Shown: positions 44,560 through 53,400 of the stretch, one piece after another
Layout of the letters: each line of letters begins with the position of its first letter
How positions within the stretch are numbered: the first letter of the stretch is position 1
Assembly (NCBI GenBank): GCA_963805985.1
Contig: CAWDWG010000006.1
Coordinates: 132,967 to 196,966 of the forward strand
From: Bog-257 sp963805985
GTDB taxonomy: Bacteria > Acidobacteriota > Terriglobia > Terriglobales > Acidobacteriaceae
Direction of reading: 5' to 3'
DNA: 64,000 nucleotides
Translations under genes and position numbers: made by a program
Notes under the pieces: generated by a model
The model's input: only the letters and a program-made list of their open reading frames with translations
Told to the model about the DNA's origin: nothing
Databases searched by the model: none

Positions 44560-45318
44560 CTATTCCGCATAGGGTTTCCACAGGCCGTTGTCACCTTCCA
44601 TAAGAACGATGGCGGATCTCGTTGGTGCGGCGCTGTAGAAGTCGACGCCGTATGACTTGATCAATGTCGTGCGCTCCCAGCTACTGAAGCTCTTCACCAG
44701 CGAGCCTGAAGCGTCAAACTCCTGGCCCAAACGATTGGGGACCCATTTCCACGTGTACACGACCTGCGCCATGTGCGGCTTCAGCATGGTTACCTTGTCG
44801 ATCGAGATCAACTGGCGAGTTGCGAGCGGCACGGTGTAGCTGGTCGTACCCGCATGATCCGTCGACTTGATCACACCATCGATGCTATTGAGCAGCGTCT
44901 CGCCCGGCCCGGTTACGCTGACGATGAGAGAAGTGGAACCTTTGGCCTTGGGCGCACTGGTGATCACGCCGGCTTTTGTCAGTAGCTTGTAATGGGGATC
45001 CTCCGGTCGCTCGCTCACGCTCGAAACCACGGTGCCGCTGCTGAAGTGAACCGTAGCCGGCCCCTGCGCCTTCAGAATGTCGGCGATGGTCGTCGTCGCT
45101 GCCGGAACCGTCAGCACGTCGCGGGCCCCCTTCACGAAGTAGAAAATCGTGCCGCCGACCACGGCCACTAAGCCCAGGATCAGGATGACAGGAAAGATGT
45201 TCAGGCTCTTCCTTTCCATCGCGATCTCGGCGGCGAAGAGCTCCGGCTCGTTCGACGGCGGAGGGACAAGGTGCGGCTTGGGTTCTTGTTCGGTCTTCGG
45301 TTCGATGATGGTCGGCAT
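44560..45318 (-). CDS. hypothetical membrane-anchored protein
   Basis: I take the ATG at 45318 (252 residues) because GGAGGT lies 9 bases upstream. The frame extends to 45354. A short cytoplasmic Pro/Glu-rich tail is followed by one membrane helix (IFPVILILGLVAVVGGTIFY) and an extracytoplasmic domain with VYTWKWVPNRLGQEFDASGS and RSAIVLMEGDNGLWKPYA. I do not recognise the family. The topology (N-in, one helix) and the beta-rich outer domain suggest an envelope-associated or accessory protein. Confidence 0.75.
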   Translation of the reverse strand: MPTIIEPKTEQEPKPHLVPPPSNEPELFAAEIAMERKSLNIFPVILILGLVAVVGGTIFYFVKGARDVLTVPAATTTIADILKAQGPATVHFSSGTVVSSVSERPEDPHYKLLTKAGVITSAPKAKGSTSLIVSVTGPGETLLNSIDGVIKSTDHAGTTSYTVPLATRQLISIDKVTMLKPHMAQVVYTWKWVPNRLGQEFDASGSLVKSFSSWERTTLIKSYGVDFYSAAPTRSAIVLMEGDNGLWKPYAE

Positions 45319-45588
45319 GATGTCTCTACCTCCAACGCGATTCTGCCCCACCAAGAGACGCGCCCCAGACGCTGCGTTGTCCGTGGACGTACGGCGGACG
45401 ATGGGCAGCCGCGAACACTTCCAGTATGGACTTTGCGAACAAAGGTGCAGTGAGCGTAATCACTGCCCGATGTGAGCATTAAACAGGCCGGCTGGGAGAG
45501 CAGGTCTATCTTGCGTGGCCGCCGCCGGCTCCTGTCGAGAATCCTCTCGACAGGCCGCCTCTGCCCATGTTCCCATTCCCCGCACCAC

Positions 45589-46599
45589 ATGAAACGAATC
45601 GCTTCATTCCTACTGCTCTTCACTGCCGTTATCGCGCTGCATGCTCAAGACCAGCAATTCGCTCACATCGGCGACTTCAAACTGGAGAGCGGTGGGGTCA
45701 TTCGCGATTGCGTGATGGGCTATCGCACCTTTGGCAAGATGAACTCAGCGAAGAACAACGTCGTCATTTTTCCCACGTATTTTGGCGGAAGTTCGTCCGA
45801 TCTGGATTCGTTCATCGGCACGGGAAAGATCGTCGACAGCTCGGTCTACTACGTTATCGCCGTGGACGCGCTCGCCGACGGCGTCTCCTCCTCGCCGTCC
45901 AACAGCAAGCTCCAGGCGAGGATGCAGTTTCCACAAATCACCATCCGCGACATGGTTAACGCCGAGCACAAGCTGCTAGTCGACTCGCTGCACCTCTTGC
46001 ACGTGCACGCAGTCCTAGGCATCTCGATGGGAGGCTTTCAGGCCTTCCAGTGGGCCGTTTCCTGGCCCGATTTCATGGATAAGGTTGTCAGCGTAGAGGG
46101 CTCGCCGCAGAGTACTTCATGGGATGTTCTGCTGTGGCACAGCGAGCGGCTCGCGATAACGAACGATCCGGGGTGGAACAAAGGTCAATATGCCGAGGAG
46201 CCCAGGCTCCAGGCATTCGTTGGCTTCTTCTCGCTCGCCTTCCAGACGCCGGAATACATGGTCAAGAACGAGTCGATTGCCGACGTCGAAAAATCCTTTG
46301 CCGATCCTCACTGGCCCATGGATGCCAATGACACGATTCGCCAAATCGAAGCCATGCTGCGTCAGGACATCGCTGCGCCCTTCGCTGGATCACTGCCGCG
46401 CGTCGCAGCCGCGATGCACGCGCCAATATTGGCGATCGTCAATCGCCAGGACCACGTAGTGAATCCCACAACGTCGATTGAACTGATGAAGCTGGCAAAA
46501 GGAAAGCTGGTACTACTCGACAGCGACTGTGGACATCGCGCCTTCGATTGCGATCGGGCCTCGATTGCCCAAGCGGTCTTTCAGTTTCTCTCGCAGTAA
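45589..46599 (+). CDS. MetX-like alpha/beta hydrolase, probably secreted
   Basis: I use the ATG at 45589 (336 residues), which starts a signal peptide (MKRIASFLLLFTAVIALHAQ). The frame is open from 45472. The core is alpha/beta-hydrolase of the homoserine O-acetyltransferase subgroup: DVIF-like VVIFPTYFGGSSSDLDSFIG, nucleophile elbow GISMGGFQAFQW, acidic residue in NRQDHVVNPTTSI, and His in SDCGHRAFDCD. True MetX is cytoplasmic, so export argues for a different substrate, perhaps an ester or lactone. A hairpin terminator follows. Confidence 0.82.
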   Translation: MKRIASFLLLFTAVIALHAQDQQFAHIGDFKLESGGVIRDCVMGYRTFGKMNSAKNNVVIFPTYFGGSSSDLDSFIGTGKIVDSSVYYVIAVDALADGVSSSPSNSKLQARMQFPQITIRDMVNAEHKLLVDSLHLLHVHAVLGISMGGFQAFQWAVSWPDFMDKVVSVEGSPQSTSWDVLLWHSERLAITNDPGWNKGQYAEEPRLQAFVGFFSLAFQTPEYMVKNESIADVEKSFADPHWPMDANDTIRQIEAMLRQDIAAPFAGSLPRVAAAMHAPILAIVNRQDHVVNPTTSIELMKLAKGKLVLLDSDCGHRAFDCDRASIAQAVFQFLSQ

Positions 46600-46607
46600 T
46601 TCTGGCG

Positions 46608-46650
46608 ACCCAGGTTCGCGTCCTTCTCTTGGACGCTAACCTGGGTTCTC
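46608..46650 (+). terminator. hairpin terminator after the MetX-like gene
   Basis: ACCCAGGTTCGCGTCC (46608-46623) pairs with GGACGCTAACCTGGGT (46631-46646), one mismatch, followed by TCTC. It shares the CCCAGGTT/AACCTGGG words with the hairpins at 7649 and 7708. It starts 9 bases after the stop. Confidence 0.7.
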
Positions 46651-46671
46651 TCGACCGGGCAAGCTTTCGGC

Positions 46672-47250
46672 CTACGGATTCGCGGTCGAGTTCTTATCCT
46701 CTTTCACCACGATCTCGTTGACTACTTCCTTCACGTTGGGCACATTCCGCGCCAGCGTGTTGGCTTCGCTCTTCTGTGCCTGTGTCTTCACGCTGCCCTT
46801 CAGCACTAGCGTCCCATTCTTGGCGTCATAAGAGATGCTCTGGTCGTCCAGATTCTTATGTGCCTTTAGCGACGCCTTGTAGTTGTCCTGAATGCCGCTG
46901 TCGAGATTGGAGTCGACGGACTTAGCCTGGCTCTCATCGCCAACGGGACGGACGCCGAGCTCGTTCGAGATGGCGTAGCCGGGCGCGGCTTGCTGGGCGA
47001 CCGTCTGGGCCTGCGTCTTCTTGTCAGCGGAGTCGACGTCGCCGGTCAGGGTCAGAACGCCCTTTTCGCGATCCTGCGAGACCTTCACCACTCCTAGGTT
47101 GTTCTGGGTCATAGCCTGGTCCACGGCATCTTTCACGTCCGCATGATCGGCCTGATTACAGCCGGCGAGGACGACCAGTCCTGTCAAAGTTAAAGCCGCT
47201 GCAACCAGAGCGGCGCATGTACGTCTTGCAATGAAATTCTGTTCGATCAA
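46672..47250 (-). CDS. BON-domain lipoprotein
   Basis: The protein has 192 residues. The signal peptide ends in a lipobox (LVVLAGC), predicting a lipid-anchored protein. Two BON domains follow: residues about 36-90 (VKVSQDREKGVLTLTGDVDS) and about 130-180 (ISYDAKNGTLVLKGSVKTQA, ending VKEVVNEIVV). BON domains bind phospholipid or peptidoglycan; OsmY and DolP are relatives involved in envelope stress. A perfect 18-bp palindrome lies 16 bases upstream of the start. Confidence 0.88.
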   Translation of the reverse strand: MIEQNFIARRTCAALVAAALTLTGLVVLAGCNQADHADVKDAVDQAMTQNNLGVVKVSQDREKGVLTLTGDVDSADKKTQAQTVAQQAAPGYAISNELGVRPVGDESQAKSVDSNLDSGIQDNYKASLKAHKNLDDQSISYDAKNGTLVLKGSVKTQAQKSEANTLARNVPNVKEVVNEIVVKEDKNSTANP

Positions 47251-47265
47251 GTTAGCCCCCTGAGT

Positions 47266-47283
47266 GCGTAAACGTGTTTACGC
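47266..47283. promoter_or_regulatory. palindrome upstream of the BON lipoprotein gene
   Basis: GCGTAAACGTGTTTACGC is a perfect 8-2-8 palindrome, 16 bases upstream of the ATG at 47250. On the plus strand it is followed by TTTTT, so it might terminate plus-strand transcripts, but no plus-strand gene ends nearby. The position and GTAAAC half-sites fit an operator. LacI-type sites are similar but usually have a central CG. Confidence 0.5.
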
Positions 47284-47662
47284 TTTTTAACTAGATGCTC
47301 CCCGGGGCGAGGGGTTTGTTCCCTCGATGTTTACGAGTCATGGCCGCGACTTATGCCGCGAGGCACTGGCCAGCAGTTGCGGGTTTTCCAGGCTAACTAA
47401 GTCGTATATACCCGCATCTCACCGCGCGCTGCCGACGCTGTCTGCTTAGCAGTCCAGTTCCAATCGAATGTTTCGGTTATGTGACCACTACGCGCTTCGT
47501 CGATTAACCGATTAATTACGCGAAGCGTATTTACAAACCCGTCCGATTGGGGGCACAATTCTTCCTGCAGTTCAGGCAGTTCTGGGGGAGAGCTGCCTTA
47601 ATGGGCGCTCCACCGTCTCCGGGGGAGCGCTCTTTAGTTTTGTTTCTCCACCACACACACCT
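47284..47662. other. intergenic region before the APC permease
   Basis: Apart from CCCCGGGGCGAGGGG near 47299 and GGGGGAGAGCTGC... CTCCGGGGGAGCGCTC near 47585-47632 (imperfect hairpin), I see no gene. A rather AT-rich portion (CGATTAACCGATTAATTACG, about 47500-47520) could hold the promoter of the following permease. Confidence 0.45.
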
Positions 47663-49001
47663 GTGATTCCTGCCCTCAAGCCGGCGCGGCGAAAGCTGCG
47701 TGTGCTGCCGCTGATAGCCGCTACTTATTTCATGGTCTCAGGCGGGCCCTACGGCATCGAGGATGTTCTGGGCGGCGCAGGCTTTCTTTGGGCAATCGCC
47801 ATTCTGCTGGTGCTCCCCATCATCTGGAGTCTGCCCACTGCGCTGATGATTGGCGAACTGGCCAGCGCGATTCCGGCCGAGGGCGGATTCTACATCTGGG
47901 TGCGGCGGGCGTCTGGGGCCGTTCTGGGGATACCAGGAGAGCTGGCTCTCACTTTCCGCCAGCGTCTTCGACATGGCTATCTATCCCGCCATCTTCGTTC
48001 TATATCTGACTCGCTTTAGCCCCGCGCTGACGGCCGGCTGGCGCGGCTACACCTGGTCGCTGGCGGTCGTGGCCGTCTGCTGTTTATGGAACTTGCGGGG
48101 TGCGCCTGCTGTGGGCGAAGGAGCCGTCGGCCTGTTCGCGCTGATGCTCTCGCCGTTCGCCGTCTTCGTGGTGCTTGGACTGTGGCGCGGCATCACTGAA
48201 CATCCCGCCGTACAGTGGAATCGCCCCGGCGCCGGTACCGCTTTGTCGACCGCAGTTCTGGTGGGGATGTGGAATTACATGGGCTGGGATAATGCCTCGA
48301 CCGTTGCGCAGGAAGTCGAGACTCCTCAGCAAACCTATCCTCGCGCCATGATCGCAGCTACCCTGGTCACAGCCGTGACCTACATTCTCCCGCTGCTGGC
48401 CATGGCATTTGCCGGGGTATCCGCGGAAAACTTCTCTACCGGCGACTGGACGATCGCAGCCGAACGCGTGGGCGGCAACTGGCTCGGCTGGGCAGTGGTA
48501 GGCGGCGGGGTGATCTGCGGCGTCGGCATGTTCAATGCCCTCATGATGAGCTACACGCGGCTGCCCATGGCGATGGCCGAGGACGGCATGCTGCCGCGCT
48601 TCATCGCCCGGCGTAATCGTCGCGGCGTGCCCTGGGTCAGCGTGATGTTGTGCGGGCTGGCTTGGGCGCTGGCGCTACGGCTGCCCTTCGAGCGGCTCAT
48701 CTCCATTGATCTCATCCTCTACGGATCCAGCCTGCTGCTGGAGTTTGTCGCGCTTGTGGTTTTGCGATTTCGCGAGCCCGATCTGGAGCGTCCCTTCAAG
48801 GCCGGCAACTTCATCTGCGCTTGTATGCTTGGAGTTGGTCCTGCAGGGCTGATTGCCTACGCTCTCTATGCTTCGCGCGGCGAGAAATTGATAGGCTCCA
48901 TCTCAGCCCCTGCTTTCGCGACAGGCGTCGCTCTATTGGGACCTCTTCTTTACTGGCTCACAGCGGCGCCTTTGGCGCGCCGGAGAACCATCGCGGCTTG
49001 A
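47663..49001 (+). CDS. APC-superfamily amino-acid permease, one frameshift
   Basis: The corrected product has about 445 residues from a GTG at 47663. Helix 1 carries the APC motif YFMVSGGPYGIEDVLGGAG, and helix 2 is PTALMIGELASAIPAEGGF. A run of four G at 47915-47918, where three restore frame, breaks the gene after WVRRASG. The second frame resumes PFWGYQESWLSLSASVFDMA and continues through the remaining helices (VGMWNYMGWDNASTVAQEVE; ARNRR-like loop RFIARRNRRGVPWVS) to 49001. It is likely an amino-acid/H+ symporter or exchanger in the inner membrane. A one-base change in a homopolymer is a typical sequencing error. Confidence 0.88.
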
Positions 49002-49198
49002 TGTATCCCCTGAGGAACGCCGAGCTTACAAGTGAGCGCCCCCGCCCGCACTGTGCCGGCTGCGTCCCACGGCGCCCTGCTGCATCTAATCTCGTATCGG
49101 GATGGTACGATAAAAGGATAGGCCCGGCTTGAGTTCCCGGGAGCCCCAACAAGCGCCGTTTTGCGGTCGTGGGGGCGGAGTGTCCCGCAGGAGGAAGA

Positions 49199-49528
49199 AT
49201 GGCGAGTAATGCAATTGTAGAAGTAACCGATGCGAACTTCGATCAGCTGGTTCTGAAGTCGGACCAGCCTGTGATGGTGGACTTCTGGGCGACCTGGTGT
49301 GGTCCTTGCCGCGCCCTGGCACCTATCGTCGACGAAGTCGCGCAGAGCTATAACGGCCGGGTCAAAATCGGCAAGATGGATGTAGACAAGAACGCCGCCA
49401 CTCCGCAGCGTTACGGCGTCCGTGGTATTCCGACACTACTGGTCTTTAAGGACGGGCAGGTGAAGGAACAGATCGTCGGCTACGTCTCGCGTGAAGTCAT
49501 CGAAAAGGCGCTCGAGAAGAATCTGTAA
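49199..49528 (+). CDS. trxA: thioredoxin
   Basis: The protein has 109 residues from the ATG at 49199, preceded by AGGAGGAAGA; the frame opens at 49169. The active site is VDFWATWCGPCRALAPI (WCGPC), with the cis-Pro GIPTLLVFKDG and Asp in VMVDFW. It is a general cytoplasmic disulfide reductase recycled by thioredoxin reductase. The gene is single and follows the permease after about 200 bases. Confidence 0.95.
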   Translation: MASNAIVEVTDANFDQLVLKSDQPVMVDFWATWCGPCRALAPIVDEVAQSYNGRVKIGKMDVDKNAATPQRYGVRGIPTLLVFKDGQVKEQIVGYVSREVIEKALEKNL

Positions 49529-49688
49529 CATTGAAGCTCTGAAGGGCGCGGCTACTGCCGCGCTCTTCGTGTCTCTAAGGCTGACTGCAGGGTTCAAGTC
49601 CAAGACGCCAAGCGGGCTGACATCTTTCGCCAGCCCACCTGAGCGATCGTACGGCCTCCCCCGGCCGCTCGATCACGCCCGGCAATGC

Positions 49689-50042
49689 TCATTGCTGCGG
49701 TCCGGTACCGGTGTGTGCGTCTGGCAGCATCACTCGATTGGGAGCGCTGGTTTCCGCGTGCGAACCCACCGTACTGGCGTCGGGATCGAAGGTCGCGTTC
49801 GGCTTCACTGTGTTGGAAGTCTTACTCGTCGTGGTCTCGGCGTTAGGCGCTTTGGTAGCGCTGGGAAGAACGCCCGCGTGCGGCATGCCGACCGCGCTCG
49901 GGCTCACGGCATTAGGCGCTCCGATGCTGGAGATTCGCCCGCCGCCGGCTACCGGGCCTCTGGCGATCGCTCGGCCGCGCTGCGCCCAGCTGACGGCGGT
50001 CAGCAGGCCCAGCATCATTCCACAAACCAATATCTTCTTCAT
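49689..50042 (-). CDS. small secreted Ala/Pro/Thr-rich hypothetical protein
   Basis: I start at the ATG at 50042 (117 residues) because GGAGGAAC lies just upstream. MKKILVCGMMLGLLTAVSWAQ is a good signal peptide. The mature part is low-complexity (SSIGAPNAVSPSAVGMPHAG; NAETTTSKTSNTVKPNATFD) with no recognisable domain. It may be disordered or a cell-surface linker-type protein. Convergent with trxA. Confidence 0.6.
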   Translation of the reverse strand: MKKILVCGMMLGLLTAVSWAQRGRAIARGPVAGGGRISSIGAPNAVSPSAVGMPHAGVLPSATKAPNAETTTSKTSNTVKPNATFDPDASTVGSHAETSAPNRVMLPDAHTGTGPQQ

Positions 50043-50063
50043 AAAGTTCCTCCGCATAAGCAA

Positions 50064-50418
50064 CGTTCAAGGGCCAGCCAAGGAACGGAGGGCGCAACAT
50101 CGCAGCTCCATCGCAACCTGACAGAGATGCAACAACCGTGCCAACCAGTCAATCTTTGAATTTGCAGGATTTACGCGGTTACGCCGGATGGCGATCAGGA
50201 AGTTTTGGCATATGCCTGCCCAATTTTTCCCGCCGACGGTAGGGCCTATGAGATCTTTCTGCCCGGTAGTAGCGCGACGCGCCGGAAAGGCTCAATGGCA
50301 ATTGCGTGCCGCATGTTAACACTGAGGGGGGCGGAAACAGTCCGTACATGTCCGACATCGTAGGATATGCAACTCCCACATCGTAGGACTACTAATGTTT
50401 ATGCTGAATACTGAACGC
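50064..50418. other. intergenic region upstream of the small secreted protein gene
   Basis: No gene was seen. CGACATCGTAGGA (about 50351) and CCACATCGTAGGA (about 50377) form a direct repeat 26 bases apart, CATCGTAGGA being shared, and might be a regulator site. The rest has no clear structure. Confidence 0.45.
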
Positions 50419-50453
50419 CGATTGCTAACAGCTAATTGCTAATCGCTAATTGC
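50419..50453. repeat. tandem ATTGCTAA/CGCTAATT block
   Basis: GATTGCTAACAGCTAATTGC followed by TAATCGCTAATTGC repeats a 7-8-base word four times just after the lexA stop. It is the same word family as the arms at 44412-44557. Here only one arm is seen. Confidence 0.7.
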
Positions 50454-50459
50454 TTCCTT

Positions 50460-51098
50460 TCAATACTTCCTCAATACTCCAATCACTCTTCCCTGCACCT
50501 GCACCGACGCCGCCGGAACCATGATCGGCCGCATGGCTGCATTCGACGGCTGCAGCCGCACCTTGCTGCCTTCTACGTAAATTCGTTTCAGCGTAGCCTC
50601 GGTACCGTCGATCAGGGCCACCACAATCTCACCATCGCGCGCCGAGTTCGTCCTCTCCACCAGCACGTAGTCGCCGTTTACGATGTGCTCATCCTGCATG
50701 CTTTCGCCCTTCACCTGCAGCACATAAACTTCTTTCGAGCGCGTGAAATCCGCCAGCGAAATCGACTCCGGATTCTCCACCGCCTCCAGCGGCTGGCCGG
50801 CGGCGATACGCCCCAGCAGCGGCAGCGTCATATTGTTTTGCGCCGTCGCAGCCGCGGCAACCGCCAGCGACGTCTTCATCAACCCGCGCGGCTTCAGCAG
50901 ATCAATCGAGCGGCTGCGGTTGTAATCGCGCTTCAGCAGTCCCTTCTGTTCCAGGTTGGTGATGTGCTTGTGGACCGTGGCCAGCGAATTCAGCCCCATA
51001 CCTTCCGCGATCTCTTCAAACGATGGCGAGTAACCGTGATGGTCGACAAAAGTCAGCAGAAAGTCGTACAACTCTTTTTGGCGGCGCGTGAGGGCCAT
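50460..51098 (-). CDS. lexA: LexA SOS repressor
   Basis: I use the ATG at 51098 (212 residues, preceded by GGAGGTTGAG); the frame opens at 51110. The N-terminal winged helix is LTRRQKELYDFLLTFVDHHG, PSFEEIAEGMGLNSLATVHK. The self-cleavage peptidase part has the Ala-Gly scissile bond (RIAAGQPLEAVE), catalytic Ser in KGESMQDEHI and Lys in TEATLKRIYVEG. It represses DNA-damage genes until RecA filaments trigger autocleavage. I found no classical CTG(N10)CAG box in its promoter; LexA sites differ widely among phyla. Confidence 0.93.
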   Translation of the reverse strand: MALTRRQKELYDFLLTFVDHHGYSPSFEEIAEGMGLNSLATVHKHITNLEQKGLLKRDYNRSRSIDLLKPRGLMKTSLAVAAAATAQNNMTLPLLGRIAAGQPLEAVENPESISLADFTRSKEVYVLQVKGESMQDEHIVNGDYVLVERTNSARDGEIVVALIDGTEATLKRIYVEGSKVRLQPSNAAMRPIMVPAASVQVQGRVIGVLRKY

Positions 51099-51121
51099 GA
51101 GATTGCTCAACCTCCGCTCTC

Positions 51122-51149
51122 ATTGTAGCGAATAAAAGGCGAATTTCAA
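51122..51149 (-). promoter_or_regulatory. predicted sigma-70 promoter of lexA
   Basis: On the minus strand TTGAAA (51149-51144) and TACAAT (51127-51122) are 16 bases apart, a close match to the consensus. Transcription would start near 51115, about 17 bases before the lexA ATG. Confidence 0.6.
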
Positions 51150-51272
51150 CGAAAACATGGCCCCCATCGTGCCCAGCCGTTCCATTCTTGGTTCCTCCCA
51201 CGCCGCGCATCCTTACTCAAACTGCGACACGGGGTCTTGTGCGATCCCGCCCGCGACGGCATACTTTCCCTC

Positions 51273-51836
51273 ATGCGCAGAACAATCCTTACCGCTGTTT
51301 TGCTCTGTTGCCTTACGCCCGCCATGCTTGTGGGGGACGTTGTAGACTCCGCCGCCAACGGCTTCTCCATCAAGATTGGAACCGTCATCCAGGCGGGCCC
51401 GTCTCAGATCTATGACGCTCTGGCCCATCACATCGGCGACTGGTGGAACTCCGAGCACAGCTACTCTAACGACTCGCACAATCTTTCCATCGACGACAAG
51501 CCGATGGGCTGCTTCTGCGAGAAGCTGCCCAACAACGGCGGCGTCCGCCACGGCGAAGTCATCATGGTGATGCCCGACAAGATGCTGGTGATCTCAACAG
51601 CGCTTGGTCCGCTGCAACGTGCCGGCACCACCGGTACGCTAAGCTTCGTGCTGCAACCAATCCACGATGACACGCGACTGGAAGTGACCTACAACGTCGG
51701 CGGCTACATGTCGGGCGGCCTCAACACCTGGGCCGATCCCGTCAACAAAGTCCTGACCGAACAGGTCGCGCGCCTGAAGAGCTACGTCGAAACCGGCAGC
51801 CCCGTCCCAGCCGCCGGCGCGAAGAAATCGCAATAA
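51273..51836 (+). CDS. secreted SRPBCC-fold (START-like) protein
   Basis: I start at the ATG at 51273 (187 residues), which opens a signal peptide (RRTILTAVLLCCLTPAMLVG); the frame is open from 51237. The mature part has the SRPBCC pattern: IGTVIQAGPSQIYDALAHHI, DWWNSEHSYSNDS, GVRHGEVIMVMPDKMLVIST, TGTLSFVLQPIHDDTRLEVT and a long C-terminal helix (DPVNKVLTEQVARLKSYVET). The fold binds hydrophobic ligands; a periplasmic location is unusual for this family. Function unknown. Confidence 0.78.
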   Translation: MRRTILTAVLLCCLTPAMLVGDVVDSAANGFSIKIGTVIQAGPSQIYDALAHHIGDWWNSEHSYSNDSHNLSIDDKPMGCFCEKLPNNGGVRHGEVIMVMPDKMLVISTALGPLQRAGTTGTLSFVLQPIHDDTRLEVTYNVGGYMSGGLNTWADPVNKVLTEQVARLKSYVETGSPVPAAGAKKSQ

Positions 51837-51993
51837 GTCGCAGCATCGTTCGTGAGCTGAGCAGGCAGGGGATTTCTGGAGCGAAGAGTATTCGCCGGGC
51901 CGAAGACCCAGCCACAACGCGGAGGAATGAATTTAGCCCCGGGTGAACGCAAGAATCCGGGCCGCGCCAGCGGCGACACACCCCCTACGTCAT

Positions 51994-53376
51994 CTACGCC
52001 GTCCCGCCCGCACTCCCTCCGTCCTGCAACGGCACCGCCGTCGGCGCATACCAATCCATCCGCCGCGTAAAGTACATGACTGCCGCAATCGCCGCGAAGC
52101 TGGCGAACGCACCCACCAGCAGAGCCTCATCCTCCAGCCGCAACAACACGTAGATCAGCGCATACAGCGCACTGAATGCCGCCAACGCGCGCAACCCGTA
52201 TTTGCGACCATGAAAAATCCATCCCGCATACGCCGAGATCAGGCCCACGGTCGCCACCGCGGCGATCAAGAATCCGAAATCGAACCCAACGCGCTCGGCG
52301 ATCGAAAGCAGCAGCAGGTAAAACACCATCTGCGCCACGCCCACCAGAATGTACTGTGCCGGATGCACGCGCTGCCCGCTGGTCACTTCAAACAGGAAGT
52401 ACGACAGAAATACCAGGCCGACAAACAGCACCGCGTACTTCAGCGATCGCGTGGTCGATTGATACGGATCGGCGAGCGCGACAAACGAAACGCCCACAGC
52501 CGTTTGTCCCAGGCGCCCGATTACATCCGAAATGCCCTCCGCAGGCTCACCGCGAGCGATAAACGGAACCGACCACGTCGCCGTGAAGCCCTGGCCGTTC
52601 ACCGACTGCGCCCCGGACAGCAAGCCGCCCTCGAAGCTCGGATGCGGCCAATCGCCCTTCAAGGCGATCGTCGTCGTCTTGCCGAAGGCCAGCACCGCCA
52701 GCCGCTGCGCCCCAGTGAACTTCATCGTTGCACTAACATCGAAGCGAGCATCCGGACGTGCCAGATCTCCTGCCGCCGCGCCGAAGAACGTCAACTGCGT
52801 CGACCCGCCCTGCTCCAGTTTGACCTCGGTTGACCGCAACGCGTTTGCCGGAGTCAGGGTCGCGCTCTTGCCATCCGCGGTAAGCGAGATGTCGCTCTGT
52901 GCCCCGCGGGCGTCGGTTGCGCCCACCAGAAATTCCGCGCGACCCCAGTCCAGCATCGCATTGTCGGGCGCATTCACCGGCACTCCGGTCAAATCGAACG
53001 ACGCCTTGAACGCCATGTCCGAGCGGTACACCGGGACCTTGAACAACGACCGATGCCGAACCTCGGTTTCGGTACTCACCACGGCATCACCGCTGGCGGG
53101 AAAAACAACATACACGCCGTGCTCCGCCGCATGATTCAGCGTCGCCGGAACGGTATAGGGTATGGCCAGGACGGGCCCAAGGAAGGTTTGCGGCCCGCCG
53201 ACCACGCGGCCGATTTCGGCAATCACCTCGTCTGCGCGCCGGCTACGGTCATCGATCAGTCCCCACACAAACAGCGCCGGGATGGTCATCACCAGGGCGA
53301 GAAAGCACACCACCACCAGCTTCACGCCCATGGAACGGAACGGCCTTTTCATGTTGTCGATTAACGGTTGCGACAT
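51994..53376 (-). CDS. creD: CreD-family inner-membrane protein
   Basis: The protein has 460 residues, AGGAG upstream of ATG. One N-terminal helix (VKLVVVCFLALVMTIPALFV), a long periplasmic domain with VIAEIGRVVGGPQTFLGPVL, PYTVP, KVPVYRSDMAFKASFDLTGV, ALKGDWPHPSFEGGLL, then five to six helices at the C-terminus (FLSYFLFEVTSGQRVHPAQY; TVGLISAYAGWIFHGRKYGL). This is the CreD (Cet) family, linked to envelope integrity and to beta-lactam or colicin tolerance in enterobacteria. No creBC genes are adjacent. A promoter with overlapping operators precedes it. Confidence 0.9.
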   Translation of the reverse strand: MSQPLIDNMKRPFRSMGVKLVVVCFLALVMTIPALFVWGLIDDRSRRADEVIAEIGRVVGGPQTFLGPVLAIPYTVPATLNHAAEHGVYVVFPASGDAVVSTETEVRHRSLFKVPVYRSDMAFKASFDLTGVPVNAPDNAMLDWGRAEFLVGATDARGAQSDISLTADGKSATLTPANALRSTEVKLEQGGSTQLTFFGAAAGDLARPDARFDVSATMKFTGAQRLAVLAFGKTTTIALKGDWPHPSFEGGLLSGAQSVNGQGFTATWSVPFIARGEPAEGISDVIGRLGQTAVGVSFVALADPYQSTTRSLKYAVLFVGLVFLSYFLFEVTSGQRVHPAQYILVGVAQMVFYLLLLSIAERVGFDFGFLIAAVATVGLISAYAGWIFHGRKYGLRALAAFSALYALIYVLLRLEDEALLVGAFASFAAIAAVMYFTRRMDWYAPTAVPLQDGGSAGGTA

Positions 53377-53400
53377 TGGCAGGCTCCTACAGTAGCGAAG

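Noticed and set aside
3805..49001. Programmed ribosomal frameshifting in corC, wzz, cobB, feoB and the permease
   Set aside because: The break sites share no slippery heptamer or downstream structure, and these families are not known to use it.
51099..51170. LexA box upstream of lexA
   Set aside because: I searched the promoter by eye for CTGT(N8)ACAG and GAAC(N4)GTTC and found neither; an unknown phylum-specific site cannot be excluded.
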